DNA from: an uncultured Alphaproteobacteria bacterium
Lineage (GTDB): Bacteria; Pseudomonadota; Alphaproteobacteria; Rhizobiales; Aestuariivirgaceae
Direction of reading: 5' to 3'
DNA length: 64,000 nucleotides
Assembly (NCBI GenBank): GCA_937870685.1
Contig: CALMZX010000076.1
Location: forward strand, 1 to 64,000
Shown: positions 27,551 to 35,666 of the stretch, one piece after another
Position numbering within the stretch: position 1 is the first letter of the stretch
Layout of the letters: the number at the start of each line of letters is the position of its first letter
Notes under the pieces: model-generated
Databases searched by the model: none
Told to the model about the DNA's origin: nothing
What the model saw: only the letters and a program-made list of their open reading frames with translations
Made by a program: the position numbers and the translations under genes

Positions 27551-27572
27551 CAATATATTCGCATATTCTAAT
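27551..27572. promoter_or_regulatory. AT-rich repeat upstream of DUF2892/rhodanese operon
   Basis: Two ATATTC copies, at 27555 and 27563 (the second extended to ATATTCTAAT), lie 15-35 bases before the GTG start. Similar AT-rich ATTCTAAT half-sites are bound by BigR/ArsR-type persulfide sensors that control DUF2892 and rhodanese genes. No such regulator is in the window, so the assignment is tentative. The motif may simply be the promoter's -10 region. Confidence 0.3.
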
Positions 27573-27586
27573 GGAAAGGATTTGCC

Positions 27587-28474
27587 GTGGCCAACATTCG
27601 TTCTCCCGACAGGTTCGTGCGCATGGTGCTGGGCATTGGGCTCCTGCAACTCGCCTACTTCTGGCTGGGCAGTCCGTGGAACTGGGTTGCTGCCGCCGTG
27701 GGCGTCATCCTTCTCGTGACGGCGGCCTTGCGCTTCTGCCCGCTGTACCGGGTGATTGGCGTGAAGGCCTGTCCTGCAGGCACGAGCCGTCCCTGGCAGC
27801 GCGCCGTGGTGGCGCTGCTTCTCTTGGGACTCGCTGCGGGCGGCAGCTACGCCAGCATGTTCTTCTCGCGCAAATTCTTCCTCGAAGACTTCAACGCGAT
27901 GAACCATTTCTACAAGCAGACACTGTTCCTGACCGGCAAGGCGCAGCGCGACGAAGCGGTCGCGAACCTTGACCAGTTGAAGCCGGCGTTTGCGGCCTTT
28001 GTGGCCAAGTACTCAGGATACCGGCCTCATGACCTCAAGGGGGATGGCAAGCTGGTGTCCGACTTTGAGACCGTGAATGGCATTCTTGCGGCCGTTGAAC
28101 CGCTGGTCCGCAGCGGTGACCTGCATCAGGCCCATCTTGACCTCGAAAAGGTCCGGCCGGTGTTCCAGGACATGTTCAAGCGCAACGGCTTCTCGATGCT
28201 CGCCGTGGCGCTGGTCGATTTCCACGATGCCATGGAAACGATCCTTGCGGCCGCCAATGCCAAGGACGCGGCCAAGCTGGCGTCGCTCTATCCCGGTGTC
28301 AGCGACAAGCTGAAGGTGGTGGAGGCAGAGGCCAATGATCCGGAAATCCTGGCCATCCGGCAGGCTCTTGAAGATGTGCATGCGGCGGCGCAATCGGGTG
28401 CAAGCGAAACGCTTCCCGCCAAGGGCGAAACGCTGAAGAGCAGCTTCGTCAAAGTCTATCTGAAGCGGGGATGA
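27587..28474 (+). CDS. DUF2892-domain membrane protein with helical C-terminal domain
   Basis: A 295-residue protein. The N-terminal 60 residues are a DUF2892/YgaP-like transmembrane pair (RFVRMVLGIGLLQLAYFW, then FCPLYRVIGVKAC), with two cysteines in the FCPLY...AC arrangement of that family. A third hydrophobic helix (about 67-86) leads into a 200-residue all-helical domain, probably periplasmic, which I do not recognise. The start is GTG at 27587, backed by AAAGGA 6 bases upstream. It precedes a rhodanese gene by 58 bp, pointing to sulfane-sulfur handling. Confidence 0.75.
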   Translation: MANIRSPDRFVRMVLGIGLLQLAYFWLGSPWNWVAAAVGVILLVTAALRFCPLYRVIGVKACPAGTSRPWQRAVVALLLLGLAAGGSYASMFFSRKFFLEDFNAMNHFYKQTLFLTGKAQRDEAVANLDQLKPAFAAFVAKYSGYRPHDLKGDGKLVSDFETVNGILAAVEPLVRSGDLHQAHLDLEKVRPVFQDMFKRNGFSMLAVALVDFHDAMETILAAANAKDAAKLASLYPGVSDKLKVVEAEANDPEILAIRQALEDVHAAAQSGASETLPAKGETLKSSFVKVYLKRG

Positions 28475-28532
28475 GCAACACACTCTCCCACGCTCCACAA
28501 ACAGAAGATCATCTCAACAACCGGACAAACCC

Positions 28533-28940
28533 ATGCGCCTTGCCCCGCTCCTGACAGCAGCCCTCCTCTTCATCTCACCCGCCTTCTCGGCGGAACGCAT
28601 GTCGCCGGTGGATGTGGCGGCGCAGGTGGCGGCGGGTCAGGCCGTTCTTGTTGATGTCCGCACGCCGGAGGAATGGGCGGAGACGGGTGTGGCCAAAGAC
28701 GCAACACCGATCGACATGACCTCGCCCAGCTTCATGGACGAGGTCCACAAACTTGCGGGCGACAATCCCGGCAAGCGGCTGGCCTTTATCTGCCGCAGCG
28801 GCAACCGTTCAGGCCAGGTGACGCAGGCACTCGAAGCGCAGACGGACCTCGCGGACCTGATTGATGTGGCGGGTGGCATGCTGGGCAAGGGCGCCGACAT
28901 CGGCTGGATTGCCGCCGGATTGCCGGTCAGGGCGCCGTAA
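28533..28940 (+). CDS. Periplasmic rhodanese-like sulfurtransferase
   Basis: A 135-residue single-domain rhodanese behind a clear Sec signal peptide (LLTAALLFISPAFSA, cleavage after about residue 20). The active-site loop is Cys87 in CRSGNRSG, the six-residue loop of sulfur-accepting rhodaneses. It should carry sulfane sulfur in the periplasm, together with the DUF2892 protein encoded just upstream. Confidence 0.88.
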   Translation: MRLAPLLTAALLFISPAFSAERMSPVDVAAQVAAGQAVLVDVRTPEEWAETGVAKDATPIDMTSPSFMDEVHKLAGDNPGKRLAFICRSGNRSGQVTQALEAQTDLADLIDVAGGMLGKGADIGWIAAGLPVRAP

Positions 28941-28944
28941 CAAG

Positions 28945-28981
28945 AAAACGGCCTGCACTCGCTGCAATGCAAGGCAGGCCG
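28945..28981 (-). terminator. Intrinsic terminator of the PotD-like gene
   Basis: Stem CGGCCTGC (28949-28956) with GCAGGCCG (28974-28981), followed on the minus strand by TTTTC. It lies 25-60 bases beyond the PotD-like stop codon and also just after the rhodanese gene, so it may help end both transcripts. Confidence 0.65.
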
Positions 28982-29005
28982 CACAGATGTTGAAGGTGTT
29001 GGACG

Positions 29006-30040
29006 TTACCGCAGCACTTCCTTCCAGATGGCGCCGTAGAGTTCAGTGACTTCCGGCGCGCAGGCATCGATGAACTTGCCCTTGTCCTGCAGTTCGGCGG
29101 GAATCATGATCTCATTGGCGGTCTTCATGTCATCCGGCATGAAGGCTTCCGAACCGAGGACGCCGTTGGCGTAGCGGGCAAAGGTCGAATTCAGGCCAGC
29201 CGCTTCCGGTGTCATCATGTAGTTCTGGAAGAGCTTGGCGTTCTCGACGTTCTTGGCGTCCTTCAAGACCACCACGTTGTCCATCCACAGGATGTAGCCT
29301 TCCTTGGGATAGCCATAGCGGATATCCGGGTTCTCAAGACGGGAGCGGAAGGTGCCGCCGTTCCATTCGAGGCTGGCGAGATAGTCACCCTTGGCCAGTT
29401 TCTCGACCGAGCTGTAGTCCATCGACAGCCACTTCGGCTTGGCTTCCACCAGCTTGTCGCGCACCTTCTTGAGCACCTCCTTGTCGCCGGTGCAGATGTC
29501 ACCGCCCATGTACATGATGGCGAGCGCCATCACGTCGCCCATCTCGGGCACGACGTTGATCTTGCCTGCGAGTTCCGGCGGCGGATCGAAGATGATGGCA
29601 GAGGTGTTCACGTCACCCTTGTAGACCTTGCTGTTGGCGGCAACGCCAGTTGAGCCCCAGAGCCACGGCACCGAATACTTGCGACCGGGATCATAGGGCA
29701 CGTCCTTCCAGCGCGGATCGACGTTCTTGTAGTTCTCCATCTGGCTTGGGTTGGTTTCCAGCAGCAACCCCTCCTTGATCCAGATCGACAGGAAGTTCGA
29801 TGTCGGGATGGCCACGTCAAAGCCGTGCCCGCCGGCGCGCACCTTGGCAAGCGCCGTGTCGTTCGAGTCGAAGTCCGTGATGGTGACCTTGATGTCATAG
29901 GCCTGCTCGAACTTCTTGATCATATCCATATTGGTGTAGTCGCCCCAATTATAGATATTGAGTTCGCCTGCCGCGTTGGCAGAACCACTCCACAAGGCCA
30001 TGGCAAGGCCACATGCCGCCGTCAAAAACCTGAATTTCAT
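29006..30040 (-). CDS. PotD/PotF-like ABC transporter substrate-binding protein
   Basis: A 344-residue periplasmic binding protein of the spermidine/putrescine type. It has a signal peptide (cleavage after SANA, about residue 23), the opening ELNIYNWGDYTN, and VPWLWGSTGVAANS and GYILWMDNVVVLKDAKN blocks typical of PotD/PotF. The ligand may be a polyamine or another small cation, or a sugar derivative. The ATG at 30040 has AGAGGTGG upstream. No permease or ATPase gene sits with it; the SorC regulator lies 143 bp upstream on the same strand. Confidence 0.87.
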   Translation of the reverse strand: MKFRFLTAACGLAMALWSGSANAAGELNIYNWGDYTNMDMIKKFEQAYDIKVTITDFDSNDTALAKVRAGGHGFDVAIPTSNFLSIWIKEGLLLETNPSQMENYKNVDPRWKDVPYDPGRKYSVPWLWGSTGVAANSKVYKGDVNTSAIIFDPPPELAGKINVVPEMGDVMALAIMYMGGDICTGDKEVLKKVRDKLVEAKPKWLSMDYSSVEKLAKGDYLASLEWNGGTFRSRLENPDIRYGYPKEGYILWMDNVVVLKDAKNVENAKLFQNYMMTPEAAGLNSTFARYANGVLGSEAFMPDDMKTANEIMIPAELQDKGKFIDACAPEVTELYGAIWKEVLR

Positions 30041-30183
30041 TGACCACCTCTTGGGGTTCATTGGACTGCGTTTTCTCCCTGCCATCCGCCCGTTCAACGG
30101 GTCTCTTGGCATGGCAACACAATCCCCAAGAAGGGTCGGCGGCGCAAGTCCAAATGCCGGACGGCGGGCAGGCCAGCGGCGGC

Positions 30184-31209
30184 TCAGAGACCCCTGGATG
30201 CCAGCAGCGCCCGGGCGGTTTCCTCGTTGGTGATGAGGACGTTGGCATCCGACAGTTTCAAGCCTGCGAGAAGTGCCGGAACCTTGTCGTTGCCACCAGA
30301 GATCATCACCCGTCGCGGCACCTTGCGCAGGCGGTCCGCCGGCATGGACATGACGCGTTCGTTGATGGGATGATCGACGATGCGGCCCTGGTCGTCGTAG
30401 AAATTGTAGAGCAGGTCGCCGACCGCGCCGGCCGCAAGCAGTGACTGGCGCTCCTCTTCTCCGAAGAATCCGAAGCGGAACGACGTGGACATGGCGGACA
30501 TGGTGCCGACGCTGACCAAGGCCATGTCCATCTTCTCCACCCGGTTCAACACACTGTCGAGGCCGCATCGTTCGATGAGGGCACGGCGGGTCTCGGGTGA
30601 GTCAACCACGGCCGGGGCCGTGAGCAGGTAGCAATCGGCGCCGACCGTATTGGCAAACTGCCAGGCGAATTCCGCCGGATTGAAGCGGCGTGCCTGCACG
30701 ATGCCGCCCAACAGCGACACCACTTCGACATTGTTCAGTTCCTTCGGCGAGAGGGTTTGCAACGACTCGTAAAGTGTCGCGCCCCAGCCCACGCCGAGAC
30801 AGAAATTGTCGGTGAGCTGGTCGGTGACATACATGCCTGCGGCAAATCCGATGGCCTTGTTGACGTGGGTGGGCTCTGCCGGCTCCGGCACCACCACGGC
30901 ATCGGCCAGTCCGAACACCGTCTTGAGTTGCGCCTCAAGGTCCAGGCACTCGGCCACGCCGCCCGTTATCCAGATCTTGACTTCGCGCTGCTTGAGCGCC
31001 TCGTTGATGTTGCGGACCACCGTGACGCGGCCAATGCCGAGCCGGTCGGCGATCTCGTTCTGCGTGAGGCCCTCGACATAATACATCCAGGCAATGCGCA
31101 TGCGGTTGCGGGCAACGCGACCGGCGGTGCGCTCGGGAAGCGGCTCTGTGGCAGGGGCGGGAGGTTTTTCGCGGGGCAAGTCAGTTTCCTTACTACGGTC
31201 CACAGCCAT
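30184..31209 (-). CDS. SorC/DeoR-type sugar-binding transcriptional regulator
   Basis: A 341-residue regulator with an N-terminal helix-turn-helix (MYYVEGLTQNEIADRLGIGRVTVVRNI) and a SorC-type sugar-phosphate-binding domain (GVGWGATLYESL, VVSLLGGIVQ, ISGGNDKVPALLAGL). It is divergent from the Tat-exported binding-protein gene and upstream of the PotD-like gene, so it likely controls both. The start is uncertain: ATG at 31209 (MAVDRSKET) is used here; a GTG at 31254 is in frame. Neither has a clear ribosome-binding site. Confidence 0.82.
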   Translation of the reverse strand: MAVDRSKETDLPREKPPAPATEPLPERTAGRVARNRMRIAWMYYVEGLTQNEIADRLGIGRVTVVRNINEALKQREVKIWITGGVAECLDLEAQLKTVFGLADAVVVPEPAEPTHVNKAIGFAAGMYVTDQLTDNFCLGVGWGATLYESLQTLSPKELNNVEVVSLLGGIVQARRFNPAEFAWQFANTVGADCYLLTAPAVVDSPETRRALIERCGLDSVLNRVEKMDMALVSVGTMSAMSTSFRFGFFGEEERQSLLAAGAVGDLLYNFYDDQGRIVDHPINERVMSMPADRLRKVPRRVMISGGNDKVPALLAGLKLSDANVLITNEETARALLASRGL

Positions 31210-31680
31210 TCGGGCGCGCTCGGGGCGATGGATACATCTGCTTGTCCATAGCACAATTGTAGCGAAATACAGACGTTATCCCGGTTTTCGGGCCCTTGGG
31301 CGGGTGAGCCGGTCCAAGATTGGCCCTCATTTGCACTGATGCTGGCTTATCCCCACCCAAAACGAAACATTTGCATCCTGAAAAGACATTTAGTAGTCTA
31401 ATTGAAATGACAACAATGACGGCCCCTCGAAGGACCGTCCCGGGAGGATCGACGCGATGCCTGTCACAGGTATCTCCAGATTTGCCGATGTGCCTTGCGT
31501 GCCGCCTGGCGGCCTTCGCAAGCGCGTGGATGCGTCGCGTGCTCCCATTCCCTGCCCGTCATTCCCGCTTTCGCGCCTGACCTTTTTCCCTGGAGGGCAG
31601 GCTCCGAAAAACCCGTGCCGCGGCTGGCCTGCCGCAGCCCATGGGTTCATACATCCAGGCCACACCAACGGAGGAAAGTG
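31210..31680. promoter_or_regulatory. Divergent control region between SorC regulator and ABC importer
   Basis: About 470 bases without a convincing gene. It holds an AT-rich core (31360-31415, including ACATTTAGTAGTCTAATTG) that is the best promoter and operator candidate, and two TTTGCA repeats (31329 and 31371). A long leader follows, ending in a strong GGAGGAAA site before the binding-protein ATG. An open frame runs through the leader from 31495, but it lacks a ribosome-binding site and I judge it non-coding. Confidence 0.4.
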
Positions 31681-33249
31681 ATGATTTCAAAGAAGTCGGG
31701 TCTCGTCACCCGCCGCTCGCTGCTCAAGAGCACGGCGGCCACGGGTGCGGCGCTCAGCGTGGGCGGCGTGAACCTGTTCAACGTCAACCGGGCCTTTGCC
31801 GACATGGCAAACCCGGCCGACGTTCTCGCCAAGATCAACGTGGCGAACTACGTCAACAAGGACTACCAGAAGCAGTACGGCCTGAACGGCGACGAACTGA
31901 TGTGGGATCCCAACAAGGACTGGATCCGCACCGCTGACTGGGAAGCCATCCGCAAGGAACACGGCGGCAAGACCGTCCGCTTCCTGATCTCCTCGGACGA
32001 CCGTGAATCGGCACTTCAGGGCACGCAGCCCTTCAAGGATCTCTCGGGCATCAACATTGATCTCGTGGCCATCCCTGACGGCGACATGAAGAACAAGATT
32101 GTCTCGGAAGCCATGTCGGGCAACCCGTCGTTCGACTGCATGCAGTTCTTCTCTCCGTGGCTCGGCGACTTCGCCGCCCAGGGCCTGCTTGCCAAGCTTG
32201 ACGACTATGCCGCCAAGTGGAAGCTGCCGCTCGACGATTTCTATGACACCTACCGCCTGAACTACGCCAACTTTGGCGACAAGGGCATGTTCGGCATTCC
32301 GTTCGACTGCGACATCCAGCAGGTTCACATCCGCAAGTCGATCTTCAAGCAGGTTCTCGGCAAGGATCCGGACTCCACCACCACCATCCCGACCTACGAG
32401 GAAATGGTGCGTCTGGCTCCTGAGCTGAACAAGGCACAGAAGGGCGTTGCGGGCATCGGCATGATGGCTGGCCGCGGCTTCTGGGCGACCTACCTGTGGG
32501 AGCATGTTGCCGCCCAGCACGGCATGATGCTGTTCGACGACAAGTGGGAACCGATCTTCAACGGCGACGCCGGCATGAAGGGCCTGGAAACCATCCTCGC
32601 CCTGTCCAAGCACGCCATTGAAGGCGTTGCCGCTGCCGACTGGCCGACCAACCGTGGCGCTTTCCTCGGTGGCCAGATCGCCTGCAACATCTCGTGGCAG
32701 GACTCGGGCACCCAGGCCACGCGCCCTGACCAGTCGAAGCTCGGTGACGACATCCTGACGATCTATGAACCGCGCGTTGCCGGCGGCACCTATTGCCCGC
32801 CGAACATCGCAGGCTCGACCTCGTCGGTTGCCGCGACGTCGCCGGAACCGGAAGCAGCCTTCCTGCTGCTCTCGTTCCTCACGACCTCGTCGATCATGGC
32901 CATGAACGAAGCCAACGCCAACGGCGTTGCGCCCGGCTACCGCTCGGTGCTCAACAACGAGAACCTGCGCAAGGTTTCGCAGCCGGCCAAGATCTGGGCC
33001 GAGTCGCTGGACTACGCCTGGTGCTCGCCGCGCCTGCCGTCGGCCTTCGACATGGAGCAGGAAATCGGCTTCCAGATCAACGACGCCATCGTCGGCAAGG
33101 TCGGTGCGAAGGAAGCACTCGACAACGCTGCCGCGAAGGTCAAGGAGATCATGACGAAGTCCGGCTTCTATGCTGGCAAGGACCCCGTGTCCTACGCCTC
33201 CATGGCACCTGGCCTCAACCTGGGCGCCGGCAAGAAGGCCCCCATCTGA
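31681..33249 (+). CDS. ABC transporter extracellular solute-binding protein (family 1), Tat-exported
   Basis: A 522-residue binding protein with a twin-arginine signal (TRRSLLK at 10-16, then a hydrophobic stretch and cleavage near AFA). The rest fits family 1 sugar/polyol binding proteins (FDCMQFFSPWLGDFAAQGLL, MFGIPFDCDIQQVHIRKSIF). Codon use is strongly biased to C-ending preferred codons, suggesting high expression. The ATG has GGAGGAAA 5 bases upstream. Two permease genes follow after a stable hairpin and a repeat. Confidence 0.85.
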   Translation: MISKKSGLVTRRSLLKSTAATGAALSVGGVNLFNVNRAFADMANPADVLAKINVANYVNKDYQKQYGLNGDELMWDPNKDWIRTADWEAIRKEHGGKTVRFLISSDDRESALQGTQPFKDLSGINIDLVAIPDGDMKNKIVSEAMSGNPSFDCMQFFSPWLGDFAAQGLLAKLDDYAAKWKLPLDDFYDTYRLNYANFGDKGMFGIPFDCDIQQVHIRKSIFKQVLGKDPDSTTTIPTYEEMVRLAPELNKAQKGVAGIGMMAGRGFWATYLWEHVAAQHGMMLFDDKWEPIFNGDAGMKGLETILALSKHAIEGVAAADWPTNRGAFLGGQIACNISWQDSGTQATRPDQSKLGDDILTIYEPRVAGGTYCPPNIAGSTSSVAATSPEPEAAFLLLSFLTTSSIMAMNEANANGVAPGYRSVLNNENLRKVSQPAKIWAESLDYAWCSPRLPSAFDMEQEIGFQINDAIVGKVGAKEALDNAAAKVKEIMTKSGFYAGKDPVSYASMAPGLNLGAGKKAPI

Positions 33250-33263
33250 TTTCTCGTAACAAC

Positions 33264-33292
33264 GATGGCCGGGGGAAACCCCGGCCATCTTT
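33264..33292 (+). terminator. Strong hairpin after the binding-protein gene
   Basis: An 11-bp perfect GC-rich stem, GATGGCCGGGG with CCCCGGCCATC, around a GAAA tetraloop and followed by TTTG. It lies 14 bases after the stop codon. Hairpins in this place commonly stabilise the abundant binding-protein message and partly terminate before the permease genes. Confidence 0.65.
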
Positions 33293-33300
33293 GCCTGTCG

Positions 33301-33388
33301 CCTCCACCCATCCCTTTCCCCTCCCATCGAGAAGGGGATAACCGCAGTTCACCCCTCCCAGACAGGGAGGAGCAGGGGTGGGTGGAGG
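33301..33388. repeat. Intergenic palindromic repeat inside the ABC operon
   Basis: Outer arms CCTCCACCCA (33301-33310) and TGGGTGGAGG (33379-33388) form a perfect 10-bp pair. Inside are a CCTCCC/GGGAGG hairpin (33354-33370) and a shorter CCCCTCCC...GAAGGGG pairing. It resembles the other GC-rich palindromes in this window and separates the binding-protein gene from the permease genes. Confidence 0.65.
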
Positions 33389-33429
33389 CAACAGTTGCCA
33401 CCGTAGCAGAATAGCGACACACTCAGCCC

Positions 33430-34332
33430 ATGACCGCCGTCACCCTCGAAGCTCCCCGCCGCCGCCGCAGCCCCCTGGCGCGCAAGCTGTTCCCCTATTT
33501 GCTGGTGATGCCGGCCGTCGTCTACCTGCTGTCAATCACGCTCTATCCCGGCATCTATGCGCTCTACCGCTCCTTCTACGGCGGCAAGTTCAAGCTCGAA
33601 TGGGCAGGCCTCGACAACTACAAGCAACTCCTCACCGACTATGAGTTCTTCAACGCCCTGTGGAACACGATGTTGCTGGGCTCCATCACGCTGCTTGCCG
33701 AATTCGCCCTCGCCATGCTGCTGGCGGCGCTTGTTTACCGCGACCCCTGGGTCAAGGGCTTCCGCATCATCTTCCTGCTGCCCATGTTGTTGATGCCGTC
33801 TGCCGTCACCTTCATCTGGAAACTGATGTTCAATGACGGACGCATCATCAGTGACCTGATCAAGCGGATCGGCCTCATTGACTTCAATATTGATTGGATG
33901 TTTTCGCCCGCGCTGGCGCGGTTTGTGGTCATTTTCACTGATGTCTGGCAGTGGACACCCTTTCTCTTCATCATCTTTGTTGCCGGCCTGCAGGGGCAGG
34001 ACAAGGAGGTCGAAGAAGCGGCCAGGCTTGATGGCGCATCGTGGTGGTCGACCTTCTTCAATGTCTCCCTGCCGATGATGCGACCCATCATCGCCGTTGC
34101 CCTGATCTTGCGCGGCATCGACATTCTGAACATGTTCACTCCCATTCAGCTCATCACCCACGGCGCCCCCGGCGGTGCCACGGAAACCCTGAGCTACTAC
34201 ATCAACCGCGTGGCCTGGGACGGACCTGATTTCGGCTATGCCTCCGCAATCTCGGTTGTGGTGTTGATCCTCACGGTCATTCTGGCGCAGGTTTTGGTGC
34301 GCCGTTACTTCAGGTCTGGAACTGAATCATGA
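33430..34332 (+). CDS. ABC sugar transporter permease (MalF-like)
   Basis: A 300-residue inner-membrane permease with six predicted helices and the EAA cytoplasmic loop (EEAARLDGASWWSTFFNVSLP) that docks the ATPase. Family: MalF/UgpA-type carbohydrate importers. It overlaps the next permease by 4 bp (ATGA). Confidence 0.9.
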   Translation: MTAVTLEAPRRRRSPLARKLFPYLLVMPAVVYLLSITLYPGIYALYRSFYGGKFKLEWAGLDNYKQLLTDYEFFNALWNTMLLGSITLLAEFALAMLLAALVYRDPWVKGFRIIFLLPMLLMPSAVTFIWKLMFNDGRIISDLIKRIGLIDFNIDWMFSPALARFVVIFTDVWQWTPFLFIIFVAGLQGQDKEVEEAARLDGASWWSTFFNVSLPMMRPIIAVALILRGIDILNMFTPIQLITHGAPGGATETLSYYINRVAWDGPDFGYASAISVVVLILTVILAQVLVRRYFRSGTES

Positions 34333-35150
34333 AGTCGAAGCGCTCCATCATTGGCACCATCATCCTGTTGTCCTGGGCTGTCGTCTCGATTTGGCCCATC
34401 TGGTACTTTGCGACAATCGCATTGCGCCCCCGGGTCGAAATCATCGCGCCCGATCCCATCTACTGGCCAACCTTCACAATGGAGACCTGGGCCAAGATCT
34501 GGGAGGAATGGCCCATGATGAAGTATTTCTTCAATTCAATCGCGGCTGTCGCCGGAAGTGTCTTCATCTGCCTCCTGCTTGGCATTCCTGCTGCCTATTC
34601 ACTGGCGCGCTATCGCTACAAGGGCCGCGAAGACATCGGCAACTACATCCTGTCCACCAAGATGATGGCCCCCGTGGTGGTTGCCATCCCGCTCTACGTC
34701 CTCTTCGCCCAGATGCGGATGCTCGACACCGTCTGGGCGCTCATGCTCGTGTACGCCGCGATCAATCTTTCCATCGTCGTCTGGATCATCCGTTCCTACA
34801 TGATCGACATTCCCCATGAAATCGAAGACGCCGCCCGCACTGACGGCGCTTCCGATTTGCGCATCCTCTGGGAAATCATCATACCCATGTGCCTGCCCGG
34901 CATCATCACGGCTGCTGTCATCGCATCCGTCTTTGCCATGAATGAATATTTGCTCACCCTGATCATTGGCCGCAAAGAGGCCTACACAATGTCCATTGCC
35001 CTGGCCAACTTCAAAGGCGGCTCGGACGGCATCATCTACAATGCCATTGCGCTGATCGCCTTCATGGCATTCTTTCCGATCCTGCTGCTGATCATCCTGA
35101 TCCAGAACCACCTGTCACGTGGCCTTACCATGGGCGCGGTGAAAGGGTAG
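34329..35150 (+). CDS. ABC sugar transporter permease (MalG-like)
   Basis: A 273-residue permease with six helices and the EAA loop (IEDAARTDGASDLRILWEIIIP). It pairs with the MalF-like permease to form the channel. No ATPase gene follows; the complex probably borrows a shared MalK/UgpC-type ATPase encoded elsewhere. Confidence 0.9.
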   Translation: MKSKRSIIGTIILLSWAVVSIWPIWYFATIALRPRVEIIAPDPIYWPTFTMETWAKIWEEWPMMKYFFNSIAAVAGSVFICLLLGIPAAYSLARYRYKGREDIGNYILSTKMMAPVVVAIPLYVLFAQMRMLDTVWALMLVYAAINLSIVVWIIRSYMIDIPHEIEDAARTDGASDLRILWEIIIPMCLPGIITAAVIASVFAMNEYLLTLIIGRKEAYTMSIALANFKGGSDGIIYNAIALIAFMAFFPILLLIILIQNHLSRGLTMGAVKG

Positions 35151-35249
35151 CGCGGCCTCATTCCGCAACAGCAGATGAACGTCCCCGTCAGGGGCCGTTC
35201 AGCCTTGTGGCCCTATTGTGCCGGCAACCGGGCGCAGAAAGAGGCACAC

Positions 35250-35666
35250 ATGCTGGACCCCCACAAGGAGCGGCCCATCGATTTCCGCATCTTCAAGGAT
35301 CTCAACATCCCTGAAGTCACCATCAAGGCCGGGCAAACCATCGTCTCAGAAGGCGATGACGGAACCCTCATGTACATGATCCGCAGCGGAAGCGTGGAAG
35401 TGCAGGTGAACGGCATTCCCGTGGAAGAGATTTCGGACGGCGGCATCTTCGGCGAGATGGCGCTCCTCGAGCGAACCACGCGCAGCGCCAACATTGTCGC
35501 GAGGACCGACGTTCAGGCGGTGCCGCTCGACGAAAAGCGCTTCATGGTGCTGATGGGCAAGGTGCCGCATTTCAACCTGATGATCATGCGGCTGCTGGCG
35601 CGGCGCATCCGCAAGATGAACGCCAAACTTGCTGTGCTGCAGGCGGTCTCGACGGGCCCGGCCTAA
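35250..35666 (+). CDS. Single-domain cyclic-nucleotide-binding protein
   Basis: A 138-residue protein that is one cNMP-binding (Crp-like) beta-barrel with no DNA-binding or catalytic domain. The phosphate-binding cassette reads FGEMALLERTTRSANIV, with the conserved Glu and Arg in place, so nucleotide binding is plausible. The start at 35250 has AGAGG upstream. It lies 99 bp after the permease genes; a role as a regulatory subunit is possible but unproven. Confidence 0.8.
   Translation: MLDPHKERPIDFRIFKDLNIPEVTIKAGQTIVSEGDDGTLMYMIRSGSVEVQVNGIPVEEISDGGIFGEMALLERTTRSANIVARTDVQAVPLDEKRFMVLMGKVPHFNLMIMRLLARRIRKMNAKLAVLQAVSTGPA

Noticed and set aside
31495-31680. N-terminal extension of the binding protein to 31495
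   Set aside because: It would put 62 residues before the twin-arginine signal. The GGAGGAAA site and signal peptide fix the start at 31681.
31687-33327. 546-codon open frame on the minus strand
   Set aside because: Antisense to the Tat-exported binding protein. The strong codon bias of the sense gene leaves an open antisense frame.
35250-35666. Crp/Fnr transcription factor
   Set aside because: The protein ends after the nucleotide-binding barrel; no helix-turn-helix follows, so it is not a DNA-binding regulator by itself.
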